A stretch of 64,000 nucleotides of DNA from an uncultured Paracoccaceae bacterium (GCA_913061275.1 CAJXSR010000002.1:1-64000); one strand, 5' to 3'. Shown: positions 20,133-29,025, counted from the stretch's first letter. Made by a program: numbers and translations. Notes: generated from the sequence alone by a model not told the origin.

Positions 20133-21026
20133 TCATCCCCCATAAGTTCGATATGGATATTTTAGATGCTCGCTCAGAAAGTTCATGACTAATCTTATTC
20201 GTTTATTATAGCGAACGTCAGCATGACACGCGATCCATAAATCGAGATTAGGTAGTTGTAAATCTGGCAAAACTCTTTCTACATCATCCCATTCCTGTGC
20301 CAATCCGTGGTGCGTAACACCTATTCCAAGCCCAGAACGTATAGCTTCAATATGGCTCAGGATGTTGTCACACCGAAAACTGAAATCTGACGGCGCAAAT
20401 TCTTCGCCCAAATGTCGGGCAACATCGATCAACGATGTTTCACGATCAAACCCTATGAATCTATGATCATGTAGATCCGAGATATGCTTCGGTGCGGGTT
20501 TATCTTTCAGATAATTCTTATGTGCGTATAGCCCCAATGGAAGATCAGCAATTTTTCTTGCAACGAGATCATTCTGTATTGGCCTAAACATCCTGATTGC
20601 GACATCGGCGTCTCGCTGCAAAAGGTTAGATGCTGTGTTGGATACAATAAGCTCGATCTCTATGTTTGGGTTGGTTTTTGCAAATTCGGACAAAATATTT
20701 GGTAAAATTAAGACCCCAAAAATATCGTTTGCAGAAACCCTTACGATGCCCTCTACCTTTTCATCCATACCAGAAGCGCGTCTCTCAAATTGGCCCACCG
20801 AAACAGCTATTTCATCTGCTGTTGTCACAAGATCGCTTCCTTCATTTGTGATCTTCATACCTTCGCGACTGCGAACAAATAACGGGATTTTCAGCGCCTC
20901 TTCCAACAGATCGATATGCCGACCCACAGTTGGCTGAGTTAAACTTAGTTCTCGCGATGCAGCGGAAAGGCTGCCAGTTCTGGCAACTGATCTAAATGTG
21001 CGAATTAAATCCCAAGATATGCTCAT
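20133..21026 (-). CDS. LysR family transcriptional regulator
   Basis: 297 residues. N-terminal winged helix-turn-helix (about 1-65: FRSVARTGSLSAASRELSLTQPTVGRHIDLLEEAL) followed by the two-lobed effector domain (from about 90). Divergent from the SRPBCC gene at 21157 with a 130-base AT-rich spacer holding three near-identical repeats, so it probably controls that gene and itself. Effector unknown. Confidence 0.93.
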   Translation of the reverse strand: MSISWDLIRTFRSVARTGSLSAASRELSLTQPTVGRHIDLLEEALKIPLFVRSREGMKITNEGSDLVTTADEIAVSVGQFERRASGMDEKVEGIVRVSANDIFGVLILPNILSEFAKTNPNIEIELIVSNTASNLLQRDADVAIRMFRPIQNDLVARKIADLPLGLYAHKNYLKDKPAPKHISDLHDHRFIGFDRETSLIDVARHLGEEFAPSDFSFRCDNILSHIEAIRSGLGIGVTHHGLAQEWDDVERVLPDLQLPNLDLWIACHADVRYNKRIRLVMNFLSEHLKYPYRTYGG

Positions 21027-21037
21027 ATCTGACTATA

Positions 21038-21090
21038 CAAATATTTATATCTAATATCAATATTTAGGTAATTTATAATCAAATATTTAT
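21038..21090. promoter_or_regulatory. Three AT-rich repeats in the LysR/SRPBCC spacer
   Basis: CAAATATTTAT at 21038-21048 and 21080-21090, and CAATATTTA at 21058-21066. Start-to-start distances are 20 and 22 bases, about two helical turns, as expected for a tetrameric LysR protein binding one face of DNA. Confidence 0.45.
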
Positions 21091-21156
21091 GAGGCATCTT
21101 TTGTTTATCGCAAACGAACCCAAAAAAAGCGAACTAAAAACCAAAGGAAACAAAAC

Positions 21157-21669
21157 ATGTCACTCTTTACAAAATCAGCAATTGTAGCCGCAACAGTCTT
21201 CGGGCTTTCTTATTCGATTGGCCAATATAAATCTCAATCGATCTACACAGAGGTCACAATAGATGCGTCGACTGAAGCAGTATGGGCGGAGCTTACAAAT
21301 ACCAACGAATACGCAACTTGGAATCCCTTTATCAAGACTTTCAAAGGAGAGATTGTAGTGGGAAACCAATTGGACGTTACTATCCAGCCGCCAGATGGCT
21401 CAGCCATGCGGTTTTATCCGATCGTCCTAGAGGCAAGCCAAAATGAAGAACTGCGCTGGCTTGGGCATCTTGGTTTCAAAGGCGTCTTGGATGGAGAACA
21501 TTATTTCAAACTTGAACAACAAGATGATGGCACAACTCTATTTCGCCAAGGCGAAACATTTACAGGAATGCTTTCCGATCTATTTTTTGTCTATGCAGGA
21601 GAGAATACCACCAAAGGGTTTGAGGCTATGAATGCAGCACTCAAGCAGCGCGTAGAAGCAAATACCTGA
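21157..21669 (+). CDS. Membrane-anchored SRPBCC (polyketide cyclase-like) protein
   Basis: 170 residues. An N-terminal hydrophobic segment (about 5-22) is followed by an SRPBCC/START-like domain: SIYTEVTIDASTEAVWAELT, then YATWNPFIKTFKG, then LRWLGHLGFKGVLDGEHYF. The pocket of this fold binds hydrophobic ligands. The N-terminal segment could be an anchor or an uncleaved signal. AAAGGA precedes the ATG. Divergent from a LysR regulator that probably controls it. Confidence 0.85.
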   Translation: MSLFTKSAIVAATVFGLSYSIGQYKSQSIYTEVTIDASTEAVWAELTNTNEYATWNPFIKTFKGEIVVGNQLDVTIQPPDGSAMRFYPIVLEASQNEELRWLGHLGFKGVLDGEHYFKLEQQDDGTTLFRQGETFTGMLSDLFFVYAGENTTKGFEAMNAALKQRVEANT

Positions 21670-21805
21670 ATTCAAAATGATTTCAACTAACCCCTGTCAA
21701 CCCATTCGGTCGGGGGGTAGTTGAACGGCAGCTTTGTCCAGCAGACATTCACCGGCTGAAACATATTTTTCTTTTGCTTTGAGTCTGCTGCAATGTGCCC
21801 CCCAA

Positions 21806-22600
21806 TTATTTCGCGGCTAAACGTTTGTCATCAAAGCAAAAGGCCGTCACCCAATCGGTGTTTAAGACGCCCAATTTGGCGCAGGCCGCTTGTGAGGCTA
21901 GGTTTTCGGCTTTGATTCCCGTATTGAAGGCCCTCATGCCCGCATTTTCCCACATATATTCAATCGCCATGGCCCCTAGCAAGCCCGCCAACCCCTGACC
22001 GCGATAGTCTTCGTGGGTTGCTAACACACCCCAAAAAGCTTCGGTCGCGCGGGGCGTATTGGGTGCGTGCATGGCATAGGATGCTGCGGTGGCCACAGGT
22101 ACGCCGCTGGTGTCCACCGCGATCAGGTTGATCCCCGGAATAACGCTGCCCCGCATAACGTCCCCTGGCATCGTGGTTAATCCGCAGCTTTGGCATAACT
22201 CTACGGTGGCTTGGATCAGGGCTTTAGGTGTTGTCGCATTCAGTCGAACAATGGACAGGCCTTTAGGCACAGAGCGGCTGCTTAATAAGGCTTTGCTTGC
22301 CTCATAAGCGGCGCGGCCACCCCGATGATACTGGCTTTGCGCTGTACGCAGACCTTTGGTCGCTAATTCATCCAACAGCGACGCCACATCAGACTTAGGG
22401 CAATAAAAGCTCATCCCCAAACCTTGCAACCGCGCGAGGCTGGCCATGATCTTTGCAGTGTCCTCTTTAGGGTCGCTTAATGATACGACAGTTCCGTAGT
22501 AGGCATAACGGGGATGACCTTTGGTAAGATGCCATAGATCTTCACCGCGCCGAAGAAGTGCGTTTTGTGTGGGGTTTCCAAAAAGCTCTGTGTAAGACAT
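21806..22600 (-). CDS. GNAT family N-acetyltransferase
   Basis: 264 residues. The C-terminal half carries the acetyl-CoA motif: GVLATHEDYRGQGLAGLLGA with the RGQGLAG pyrophosphate loop, then NTGIKAENLASQAACAKLG. The N-terminal half (about 1-115) resembles a degenerate second GNAT repeat, as in double-GNAT proteins. ATG 22600 is chosen (GGAG eight bases upstream) over TTG 22606. Substrate unknown. Confidence 0.87.
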   Translation of the reverse strand: MSYTELFGNPTQNALLRRGEDLWHLTKGHPRYAYYGTVVSLSDPKEDTAKIMASLARLQGLGMSFYCPKSDVASLLDELATKGLRTAQSQYHRGGRAAYEASKALLSSRSVPKGLSIVRLNATTPKALIQATVELCQSCGLTTMPGDVMRGSVIPGINLIAVDTSGVPVATAASYAMHAPNTPRATEAFWGVLATHEDYRGQGLAGLLGAMAIEYMWENAGMRAFNTGIKAENLASQAACAKLGVLNTDWVTAFCFDDKRLAAK

Positions 22601-22644
22601 CGCCAAGGCTCCGATTATCTAGTCGCTACGCGTACATAGGAACC

Positions 22645-22677
22645 ATGATTGGTGTTAATTACCAATCATAATCGGTT
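22645..22677. repeat. Dyad and first copy of a 21-base repeat
   Basis: ATGATTGGT (22645-22653) and ACCAATCAT (22661-22669) form a nine-pair dyad. The stretch 22657-22677 (AATTACC, then ATAATCGGTT at its end) recurs with two changes at 24076-24096. It lies between the divergent GNAT and MOSC genes. Confidence 0.5.
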
Positions 22678-22830
22678 TTAACGCCGTATTTTTTGCCCAA
22701 ACACGACATTCGGGTTTACCTTCATAGGGGCAGTTCTCGGGCATTCGGGTAATTCTTGCATCCATCATCAAGACCTGTAAATTGGGAAAAATTGCACTCA
22801 CCACAATATTTATCCGAAAGAATTCTTAAT

Positions 22831-23424
22831 ATGCCAGCTTTGCTTCCCACCGATTTTACCTGTGAGATTGTTTACCTCGGCTTGGTACACAACCGAAAGG
22901 AAACGTTGGCCTCAGAACCTGTTTTGCAGGCTATTGCGAGCTTTACGGGGTTTGAGGGTGAAGATCATGGTGGTTTAACGCGCGCGGCGTGTAGTCGGGT
23001 TTCATCGCAACACCCGCTTGGGACACAAATACGAAATGTGCGACAGTTTTCGATCATTAGTGTTGAGGAAATAGAGGCTGTTTCAGCCGAGATGGGTATC
23101 GAAAGCCTAAAACCAGAATGGATGGGGGCAAGCATCGTGGTGCGCGGGTTGCCAGATTTTACGCATATCCCACCGTCAAGCCGATTGCAAAATAGCGCAG
23201 GGACGACGCTGGTCGTAGATATGGAAAACCGCCCTTGCATGTATCCTGGCAAAGAAGTGGTAGAGCCGCACCATCCAGGTAAAGGTAAGCTATTGAAATC
23301 TGCAGCTAAAGGTAGGCGCGGTGTGACCGCTTGGGTGGAGCGTGAAGGATTGTTGAAAGTGGGCGATACATTTACGCTGCATGTGCCAGATCAACGAGGG
23401 TGGGCACCACAAAAAATGATTTAG
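22831..23424 (+). CDS. MOSC domain-containing protein
   Basis: 197 residues. Recognised as a MOSC-type (molybdenum cofactor sulfurase C-terminal) protein by the pattern DHGGLTRAACSRV, QFSIISVEEIEAVSAEMGI, IVVRGLPDFTHIPPSSRL and MENRPCMYPGKEV, where Cys in RPC may receive or carry sulfur. Such proteins often move sulfur to metal centres or detoxify N-hydroxylated compounds. ATG 22831 is chosen because the domain starts there; the longer frame has no ribosome site. Medium certainty on subfamily. Confidence 0.82.
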   Translation: MPALLPTDFTCEIVYLGLVHNRKETLASEPVLQAIASFTGFEGEDHGGLTRAACSRVSSQHPLGTQIRNVRQFSIISVEEIEAVSAEMGIESLKPEWMGASIVVRGLPDFTHIPPSSRLQNSAGTTLVVDMENRPCMYPGKEVVEPHHPGKGKLLKSAAKGRRGVTAWVEREGLLKVGDTFTLHVPDQRGWAPQKMI

Positions 23425-23532
23425 TTTCAGGGTCTGTATGAACCAAATATTCAACAAGCCACATACTGACAGATAGTTACCCGTTATGACCAAGTTGTTG
23501 TGAAACGCGATAACATGTGATTTTATCTGATT

Positions 23533-23949
23533 ATGAACAATCCATTCTTAAAAATTTCACACAGATACCTGATTATCGTAACATTCATAATGTTGCCAAA
23601 CTTAGCACATGCCACTGGTGGCGTTTATTGTATGTCAAAGGATGAGCAGGCCCAAATCTCTATCGGCATGGGGCACGTACCAATTTATACGCCTATAAAT
23701 TCCTATGCAAAATATGGTGACAAGGAATGGTCCAGCACCCCGCGTGATGGCGAAATGCAAATGGGTGACAGCCAAGGTATGGTTGAAGGTGAAAAACTGT
23801 CTGTTGATTTTGCGGACGAACAAATCATGGAAATTATCATATCTTTGCGTGTCGATGCATCTGGTCAGGAAGATAATGAGGACGGATATGAGGGCATATT
23901 GACGTTTGAAGACAACGTTCCTCATAAAGTTTATTGTTTGTTCGAATAG
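23533..23949 (+). CDS. Hypothetical secreted protein
   Basis: 138 residues, not recognised. A signal peptide is likely (hydrophobic 12-23, cleavage after AHA near 27). The mature part contains two cysteines (in VYCMSKDE and near the end in VYCLFE), which could form a disulfide joining the two ends, and is acidic around QEDNEDGYEG. No ribosome site is obvious. No link with neighbours. Confidence 0.7.
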   Translation: MNNPFLKISHRYLIIVTFIMLPNLAHATGGVYCMSKDEQAQISIGMGHVPIYTPINSYAKYGDKEWSSTPRDGEMQMGDSQGMVEGEKLSVDFADEQIMEIIISLRVDASGQEDNEDGYEGILTFEDNVPHKVYCLFE

Positions 23950-24075
23950 GCAGGTAATGGGGGGATTTACGACAGCGAAATGACCATCCACAGCCACATG
24001 ATGGTAGGTAAAATTTTACTGATATAGAAAAGTTACCCAAATATCCCCTTAGCCCGCATAGCTGCCCGTGGCGTC

Positions 24076-24096
24076 AATTACCTATTATAATCGGTT
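24076..24096. repeat. Second copy of a 21-base repeat
   Basis: AATTACCTATTATAATCGGT-type sequence matching 22657-22677 at 19 of 21 positions. It lies in the 224-base gap between a secreted protein gene and the end of the VOC gene. The rest of that gap shows nothing recognisable. Confidence 0.45.
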
Positions 24097-24173
24097 CCAC
24101 ACTATTTTTACCACTGGCCGCTTTGAACTCTAAGCGGGCGTTTGACGGATCCCAAAATTGGTTAGCCTTACGC

Positions 24174-24551
24174 CTACCCATCGGGTACATAAGCATTGAA
24201 CTTGTTTCCATCCAAGTCGCGAAAATATCCACCATAAAAGTCGTGGTTGCCTTGGGGGCCGGGCTTGCCCTCATTCGTCCCGCCCAAAGCAATGCATTTT
24301 GCGTGGATGGCGTCAACGTCGCTGCGACTCTTCATTCTCAGCGCGACCATGTTGCCGTTTCCTAGGGTTGCAGGCTGCCCATTAAATGGGCGCACGACGC
24401 ACAGTGCGATGTCTTCCCGTGATGTGCCCCAGGCTGCCATTCCACCATGCTGCCAAAGCTTCTGGACGCCAATTATCTCAAACAGGTCGTCGAAAAGCTT
24501 CACCGCGCCATCTAGGTTATTCGTTCCAATAGTTACATAGCCAATCATCAT
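24174..24551 (-). CDS. VOC family (glyoxalase/bleomycin resistance-like) protein
   Basis: 125 residues, a single vicinal-oxygen-chelate module pair. MIGYVTIGTNNLDGAVKLFD at the start and HDFYGGYFRDLDGNKFNAYV near the end (DPDGN-like turn followed by a strand) are characteristic. Possible metal ligands are sparse, so it may be catalytic or a binding protein. It follows the DUF6326 gene by 42 bases on the same strand. Confidence 0.88.
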   Translation of the reverse strand: MMIGYVTIGTNNLDGAVKLFDDLFEIIGVQKLWQHGGMAAWGTSREDIALCVVRPFNGQPATLGNGNMVALRMKSRSDVDAIHAKCIALGGTNEGKPGPQGNHDFYGGYFRDLDGNKFNAYVPDG

Positions 24552-24593
24552 GTTCTCGTCCCATTTCCATATTTGCGATTGTTTGTAACGTAT

Positions 24594-24995
24594 TTAGGCC
24601 CCGTACTCTTCCCGCCAGATGCAGGAAATTCGGATAACCACGAGTAGAGCCACTATCTGAATGACCGCGAAAAAAACGTTGTCGAGATCCGGTTTCAGAT
24701 TGGTCATCACGGTCATGGCTATGGCGATCGGTGCGGCGATAAGGTTCAGCCCGCGACTGATCCTGCGACAAAGCACAAGTGAGAACAGCGCCATTAGTAT
24801 CGGAAATTCGGCCATGAGTCCGCCAAACAGCATCAGTCCCTCGGTGATTACAACACCGTCAATAACGCCCGACATGATTTGTTCAATCATTCCCGGTCGA
24901 GCTAATTCATGCATGTCGCGCGCGAATAAGTTAAGCATGTAGAATATCCATAGCGTTGAAAGTAGAGTGTTGTTATTGAGTTTGTGATTCCACAT
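24594..24995 (-). CDS. DUF6326-like small membrane protein
   Basis: 133 residues with four probable membrane helices (about 11-25, 45-65, 66-95 and 105-125). STLWIFYMLNLFARDMHELA, then IMSGVIDGVVITEGLMLFGG resembles the DUF6326 family as I recall it. Function unknown. Upstream of the VOC gene and divergent from a LysR regulator at 25118, which may control both. Confidence 0.75.
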   Translation of the reverse strand: MWNHKLNNNTLLSTLWIFYMLNLFARDMHELARPGMIEQIMSGVIDGVVITEGLMLFGGLMAEFPILMALFSLVLCRRISRGLNLIAAPIAIAMTVMTNLKPDLDNVFFAVIQIVALLVVIRISCIWREEYGA

Positions 24996-25117
24996 TTAGG
25001 GTGTTCTCCATTCAGAAATTTCAATAAGCGTCGTGCTTGACCGCTAAGTACATATAACAAAAACATATGTATATTGCCAAATTCCGTATCTACTATATAC
25101 GTAAATCGATGATTCAA

Positions 25118-25993
25118 ATGTCCAAATCTTTCGACTGGAACCAAGCAAGGGCATTCCTTGCAACTGCTGAGGAAGGCTCCCTTTCTGCAGCAGCTCGTTT
25201 GCTTGGCCAAAGGCAACCGACCTTAAGTCGGCAGGTCGCCAATTTGGAACAGGATCTTGGTGTCATGCTGTTTGAGCGCATCGGCCGCAGGTTAATGTTA
25301 ACCCAGCCTGGCCTTGAATTACTTGAACACTTCAAGGCGATGGGGGCGGCAGCAAATCTTGTATCGCTGGCTGCATCAGGCCAATCACAGGCCATCGAAG
25401 GTCAGGTTTCCATTACAGCTACAAATGTCATGGCGACCTATCACTTGCCTCGGGTTTTACAACGGATAAGAGACGTGGCACCAGGTTTAAATATCAGTAT
25501 TTCCGTCTCAGATGAGGTGCGTGATTTAATGCGACGAGAGGCGGATATTTCGATCCGGCATGCAAGGCCTGACCAAACGGACCTTATTGGCAAAAGGATT
25601 TGTGACGTGTCTGCCCATCTGTATGCATCCAGTGGATATCTCCAATCATATGGACACCCTGAAACTGCCGCCGATGTTTCAGAGGCAGATTTCATTGGTT
25701 TTGACAATCCTGAGCAATTACTTTCAGCACTGACAGCTCGAGGGCTATCTCTGACAAACCGTAACTTCAGGTTCGCCTCTGGAAGTGGCACGGCCTATCT
25801 GGCTATGGTGCGCGAAGGGCTTGGTATCGGCCTTATGTCGAAAGAAATAGCAGGAACGATGCCAGAACTGATACCGGTTCTTCCTGAACTCGACCCTATT
25901 GCAATCCCTGTTTGGCTTGTGACCCACCGTGAACTGCACACAAGTCGCCGAATACGCCTTGTTTTCGATCTGCTGGCCGAAAGTTTGCTTTGA
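25118..25993 (+). CDS. LysR family transcriptional regulator
   Basis: 291 residues from ATG 25118 (ATG 25109 is nearly as good). HTH at about 4-62 (WNQARAFLATAEEGSLSAAARLLGQRQPTLSRQVANLEQ) and effector domain from about 85, with the short form typical of regulators of neighbouring oxidoreductase-like genes. Divergent from the DUF6326-VOC pair with a 122-base spacer, so these are the likely targets. Confidence 0.92.
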   Translation: MSKSFDWNQARAFLATAEEGSLSAAARLLGQRQPTLSRQVANLEQDLGVMLFERIGRRLMLTQPGLELLEHFKAMGAAANLVSLAASGQSQAIEGQVSITATNVMATYHLPRVLQRIRDVAPGLNISISVSDEVRDLMRREADISIRHARPDQTDLIGKRICDVSAHLYASSGYLQSYGHPETAADVSEADFIGFDNPEQLLSALTARGLSLTNRNFRFASGSGTAYLAMVREGLGIGLMSKEIAGTMPELIPVLPELDPIAIPVWLVTHRELHTSRRIRLVFDLLAESLL

Positions 25994-26340
25994 TCGAAGG
26001 CTGTAGCAGAGTAAGTGTTTGAACGGAGAATTCGCTGGGATGCGACCATGAAAAAAGTATTGCACAGCAAGTTTATCCAAGGCATGAAGAACTGGACAAG
26101 GTGCCATTTCGCTGCGAATGCATCAATGCCAGCTAACTGACACGAATGACCGCTTACATCGTTTCACCGCCGTACATGCATTCGCAGCATGGAACTCAGT
26201 TATAGGCCCAAATCTATGCAATAAATTCTAATAGTGCCGTTGCGGTTTGTGGTGTGCTCCGCACCAGTTTCTTGCGCGTTCATCTCTAGGCAGGGGATGT
26301 TAACACGAAAACAGCTTTTATGATGCGCCATTACAAGCAA
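25994..26340. other. Intergenic stretch with a 13-base inverted repeat
   Basis: No supported gene. GCTGCGAATGCAT (26111-26123) and its exact complement ATGCATTCGCAGC (26176-26188) enclose 52 bases. A 30-codon frame from 26048 has no clear support. The remainder shows no terminator or promoter that I can defend. Confidence 0.55.
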
Positions 26341-26520
26341 TCAGCGCATTTTTTGAATTTTCAGCTTGTCTAGTTTTGCTCTATTCTTAGTCGATTCCTC
26401 AGAACGTGTAAGAGATTTGGCAATCGCCTTTAAGCTCATGCCTTTTGTCACCAGCATATGCAACTTTTGAATTTCATCATTTGTCCAAGCTTGGCGGTGG
26501 CGTTCATAGCGTTCGGTCAT
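26341..26520 (-). CDS. Small Myb/SANT-like DNA-binding protein
   Basis: 59 residues. The pattern WTNDEIQKLHMLVTKGMSLK followed by AIAKSLTRSEESTKNRAKL is a three-helix Myb/SANT or GcrA-like DNA-binding unit: an aromatic in helix 1, G.S at the turn, IA..L.RS..S..NR at helix 3. The end is basic (KLDKLKIQKMR). AAGG lies 11 bases before the ATG. It is an independent gene between a LysR regulator and purK. Function unknown; probably a DNA-binding regulator. Confidence 0.72.
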   Translation of the reverse strand: MTERYERHRQAWTNDEIQKLHMLVTKGMSLKAIAKSLTRSEESTKNRAKLDKLKIQKMR

Positions 26521-26603
26521 TGGTTTCGTCTACCTTATTATAATGTTTGGGCTATCATAAAATATGACCATGCCGATGGTGTTAGTGCAATGGTAATATC
26601 CGC

Positions 26604-27677
26604 TTAATTTATTTGCGTGATCTTATTCACGTGCCCCATTTTGCGGCCTGCTTTGGCATCTGCCTTACCGTATAGGTGCAAGCCAACATTGGCGTCTTTT
26701 GACAAGGTTGCCACGTCCAGAACTTCATCACCGATCAGGTTGGTCATCATCACATTGGAATGACGTTCCCCGTCGCCCAAGGGCCAGCCAGCTACGGCGC
26801 GGATGTGTTGTTCAAACTGGTCAATGACGCAACCGTTTTGGGTCCAGTGACCTGAATTATGCACACGCGGTGCTATTTCATTTACGATCAGGCCTGATGG
26901 GGTCACGAACAGTTCCACACCCATGACACCTACATAATCCAGTGCATTCAGGATTTGCCCTGCCAGTATCACCGCATCCATGCGTTGTGATGTGTTCAGG
27001 TTTGCGGGCAGGGTGGTGGTGTGCAAAATACCGTCACGATGTACGTTTTCACCAGGGTCATAACAAACCACTTCGCCTGATTGTGATCTTGCGCCTATGA
27101 CGGATATTTCAAGGGAAAAGTCGATGAAGCCTTCCAGCACACTTGGGGTATTGCCCAAAGCATCCCATGCTGCTTGCGCATCATCGGTTGTTTTCAAGCG
27201 TGATTGGCCCTTGCCATCATATCCAAAACGGCGGGTTTTTAGAATGGACGGCGCACCTACAGATGCAACTGCCGCCGCTAAATCCGCCGCCGTTTCTACA
27301 TTGGCATAAGGGGCTACATTCAGGCCCAAACCAGACAGAAATGCTTTTTCAGTAATGCGGTCTTGGCTGGTTGCCAGCGCATTACGTGCGGGCAGAACGG
27401 GACGTAGGTATTCAACCGCGTCCAGTGCCTCGGCAGGGATGTTTTCAAACTCGAAAGTAATCACGTCAACGCTTTTGGCAAAAGCTGCCAGCGCATCCAG
27501 ATCTGAATAGGGGGCAGTAGTGACACGATCTGCGACTTGTCCTGCAGGCGGGTTGGCACCCGGTTCAAAGATATGGCATTTAAAGCCTAGGCGTGACGCT
27601 GCAACTGACAGCATGCGCCCCAACTGGCCACCGCCCAGAATACCGATGGTGGCGCCTTGAGCCAGTGGTTTAGTCAT
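26604..27677 (-). CDS. purK: 5-(carboxyamino)imidazole ribonucleotide synthase
   Basis: Uses ATP and bicarbonate to convert AIR to N5-CAIR in purine synthesis. 357 residues. The preATP-grasp motif [12 protein letters not shown] (about 11-22) and ATP-grasp sequence [14 protein letters not shown] (about 145-158) are clear, as is [14 protein letters not shown] (about 267-280). ATG 27677 is chosen: it overlaps the purE stop by eight bases, the usual coupled arrangement. Confidence 0.97.
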   Translation of the reverse strand: MTKPLAQGATIGILGGGQLGRMLSVAASRLGFKCHIFEPGANPPAGQVADRVTTAPYSDLDALAAFAKSVDVITFEFENIPAEALDAVEYLRPVLPARNALATSQDRITEKAFLSGLGLNVAPYANVETAADLAAAVASVGAPSILKTRRFGYDGKGQSRLKTTDDAQAAWDALGNTPSVLEGFIDFSLEISVIGARSQSGEVVCYDPGENVHRDGILHTTTLPANLNTSQRMDAVILAGQILNALDYVGVMGVELFVTPSGLIVNEIAPRVHNSGHWTQNGCVIDQFEQHIRAVAGWPLGDGERHSNVMMTNLIGDEVLDVATLSKDANVGLHLYGKADAKAGRKMGHVNKITQIN

Positions 27678-28158
27678 CTGTTGGTTCTTCTTTAATTGAG
27701 GCTGAAAGGGCTTCGCGCCATGCTTCCAACCGCCCTGCCAAATCGGCATCATTATTGGCTAAAATACCTGCTGCCATCAGCCCTGCATTAGCAGCGCCAG
27801 CGGCCCCGATGGCCATTGTGCCCACAGGGAAACCCTTTGGCATTTGTACGATGGAATAAAGGCTGTCGATACCTGACAAAGCGCGTGTTTGAATAGGTAC
27901 GCCCAAAACAGGCACACGGGTTTTTGACGCCATCATGCCAGGTAAATGTGCCGCACCACCCGCGCCTGCAATGATAACCTGCAAGCCGCGCGTTACAGCG
28001 GTTTTACCATATTCCCACAACCGATCAGGGGTGCGGTGGGCCGATACGATTTTAGTTTCATAAGCCACGCCTAGTTCGTCTAAAATAGTGGCGGCTTCTT
28101 TCATGGTTGGCCAATCAGATTGGCTGCCCATGATAATTCCAACTTTTACATCTGCCAT
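27670..28158 (-). CDS. purE: 5-(carboxyamino)imidazole ribonucleotide mutase
   Basis: Moves the carboxyl group of N5-CAIR to give CAIR, the step after PurK. 162 residues. Class I PurE pattern: [15 protein letters not shown] (about 8-22), VSAHRTPDR (about 39-47), [14 protein letters not shown] (about 65-78). First gene of the purEK unit; a direct repeat GAAAGCGGGG occurs twice in the spacer upstream (near 28174 and 28202) with no known meaning. Confidence 0.97.
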   Translation of the reverse strand: MADVKVGIIMGSQSDWPTMKEAATILDELGVAYETKIVSAHRTPDRLWEYGKTAVTRGLQVIIAGAGGAAHLPGMMASKTRVPVLGVPIQTRALSGIDSLYSIVQMPKGFPVGTMAIGAAGAANAGLMAAGILANNDADLAGRLEAWREALSASIKEEPTDD

Positions 28159-28213
28159 GATCGTTTGTGCCTTTGTGCATCAGAAAGCGGGGGTATAAAC
28201 CGAAAGCGGGGCT

Positions 28214-28435
28214 TTAGGCAATAATATCTGGTAAAATGTCGTCTTCTAGGCGTCGAATTTTGTCTTTTAGTAACAGTTTTTTACGTTTCATCCGTTGCAG
28301 GCGCATAATATCTGGGCTGACGCGTTCATGCAGGGCATCAATCGCATCGTCTAAATCCCTGTGATCTTGCTGCATTTGTACAAGTTCTGCGCGTAAAATC
28401 TCAATATGATCCATTCTGCCCAATTTGTCGGTCAT
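28214..28435 (-). CDS. YdcH/DUF465 family protein
   Basis: 73 residues, almost entirely helical, with a heptad-like pattern: IEILRAELVQMQQDHRDLDD, then basic KRKKLLLKDKIRRLEDDI. Family function is unknown. MTDKLG (28435) or MDHIEI eight codons later may be the start. Located just upstream of purE and divergent from the hsp20 unit. Confidence 0.88.
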   Translation of the reverse strand: MTDKLGRMDHIEILRAELVQMQQDHRDLDDAIDALHERVSPDIMRLQRMKRKKLLLKDKIRRLEDDILPDIIA

Positions 28436-28513
28436 AGCGGTAAGGTGCCTATCGTGTTGAATGAACCTTATTATTACCCCAAAAATAGGTCAGAACAAAG
28501 GCTCAATCTATTA

Positions 28514-28546
28514 CCCCTTGAGAATTCCGCGTAAAGCCCCCATATT
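28514..28546 (+). promoter_or_regulatory. Heat-shock (RpoH/sigma-32 type) promoter of hsp20
   Basis: CCCCTTGAGA (28514-28523) followed after about 13 bases by CCCCCATATT (28537-28546). This closely fits the known sigma-32 pattern CCCTTGAA then CCCCAT.T. It lies 58 bases before the hsp20 ATG. Confidence 0.85.
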
Positions 28547-28603
28547 AAGCATAAGGTCGCCAAGTCTGGGGCCATACACAGTCGCTTTTAAAGGGCTATA
28601 CTT

Positions 28604-29017
28604 ATGACAAAAATATCTTTTGCCTCACACCCGTTTCTTTTGGGTTTTGAACAGTTGGATCGCCTTGTGGAACGCACAGCGAAATCTGGCAACGAAGGCT
28701 ACCCCCCTTACAACATCGAACAAAGTGCCGATAACACCTATCGCATTACACTGGCTGTTGCGGGTTTTCGTGAAGAAGACCTATCAATTACGCTGGAAAA
28801 TGCCCAACTGGTGATCCGTGGGCGTCAAGTAGATGACGCTGATGGGCGCATATTTCTGCATCGCGGAATAGCGGCGCGGCAATTCCAACGCAGTTTCGTG
28901 TTGGCAGACGGTGTAGAGGTTGGTGGCGCGTCGATGGAAAATGGGTTGTTGCATGTGGATTTGCAAGGCTCTGTGCCTGATGCGGTTGTTCAAACCATAT
29001 CTATTAAAAAGAAATAG
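28604..29017 (+). CDS. Hsp20 family small heat-shock protein
   Basis: 137 residues, IbpA-like. The alpha-crystallin domain spans about 35-125: YPPYNIEQSADNTYRITLAV, GFREEDLSITLENAQLVI, IFLHRGIAARQFQRSFVLAD, and ENGLLHVDLQG. Binds unfolded proteins and hands them to DnaK/ClpB. Transcribed from a sigma-32 type promoter and followed nine bases later by the DUF1150 gene. Confidence 0.95.
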   Translation: MTKISFASHPFLLGFEQLDRLVERTAKSGNEGYPPYNIEQSADNTYRITLAVAGFREEDLSITLENAQLVIRGRQVDDADGRIFLHRGIAARQFQRSFVLADGVEVGGASMENGLLHVDLQGSVPDAVVQTISIKKK

Positions 29018-29025
29018 AGGGTAAA

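Noticed and set aside
19946-20143. 65-codon minus-strand frame overlapping the end of the LysR gene
   Set aside because: It runs through two hairpins between convergent genes, lacks a ribosome site of its own and its sequence resembles no protein family.
26048-26140. 30-codon ATG frame after the LysR gene
   Set aside because: Weak ribosome site and it reads into one arm of the inverted repeat; too little evidence.
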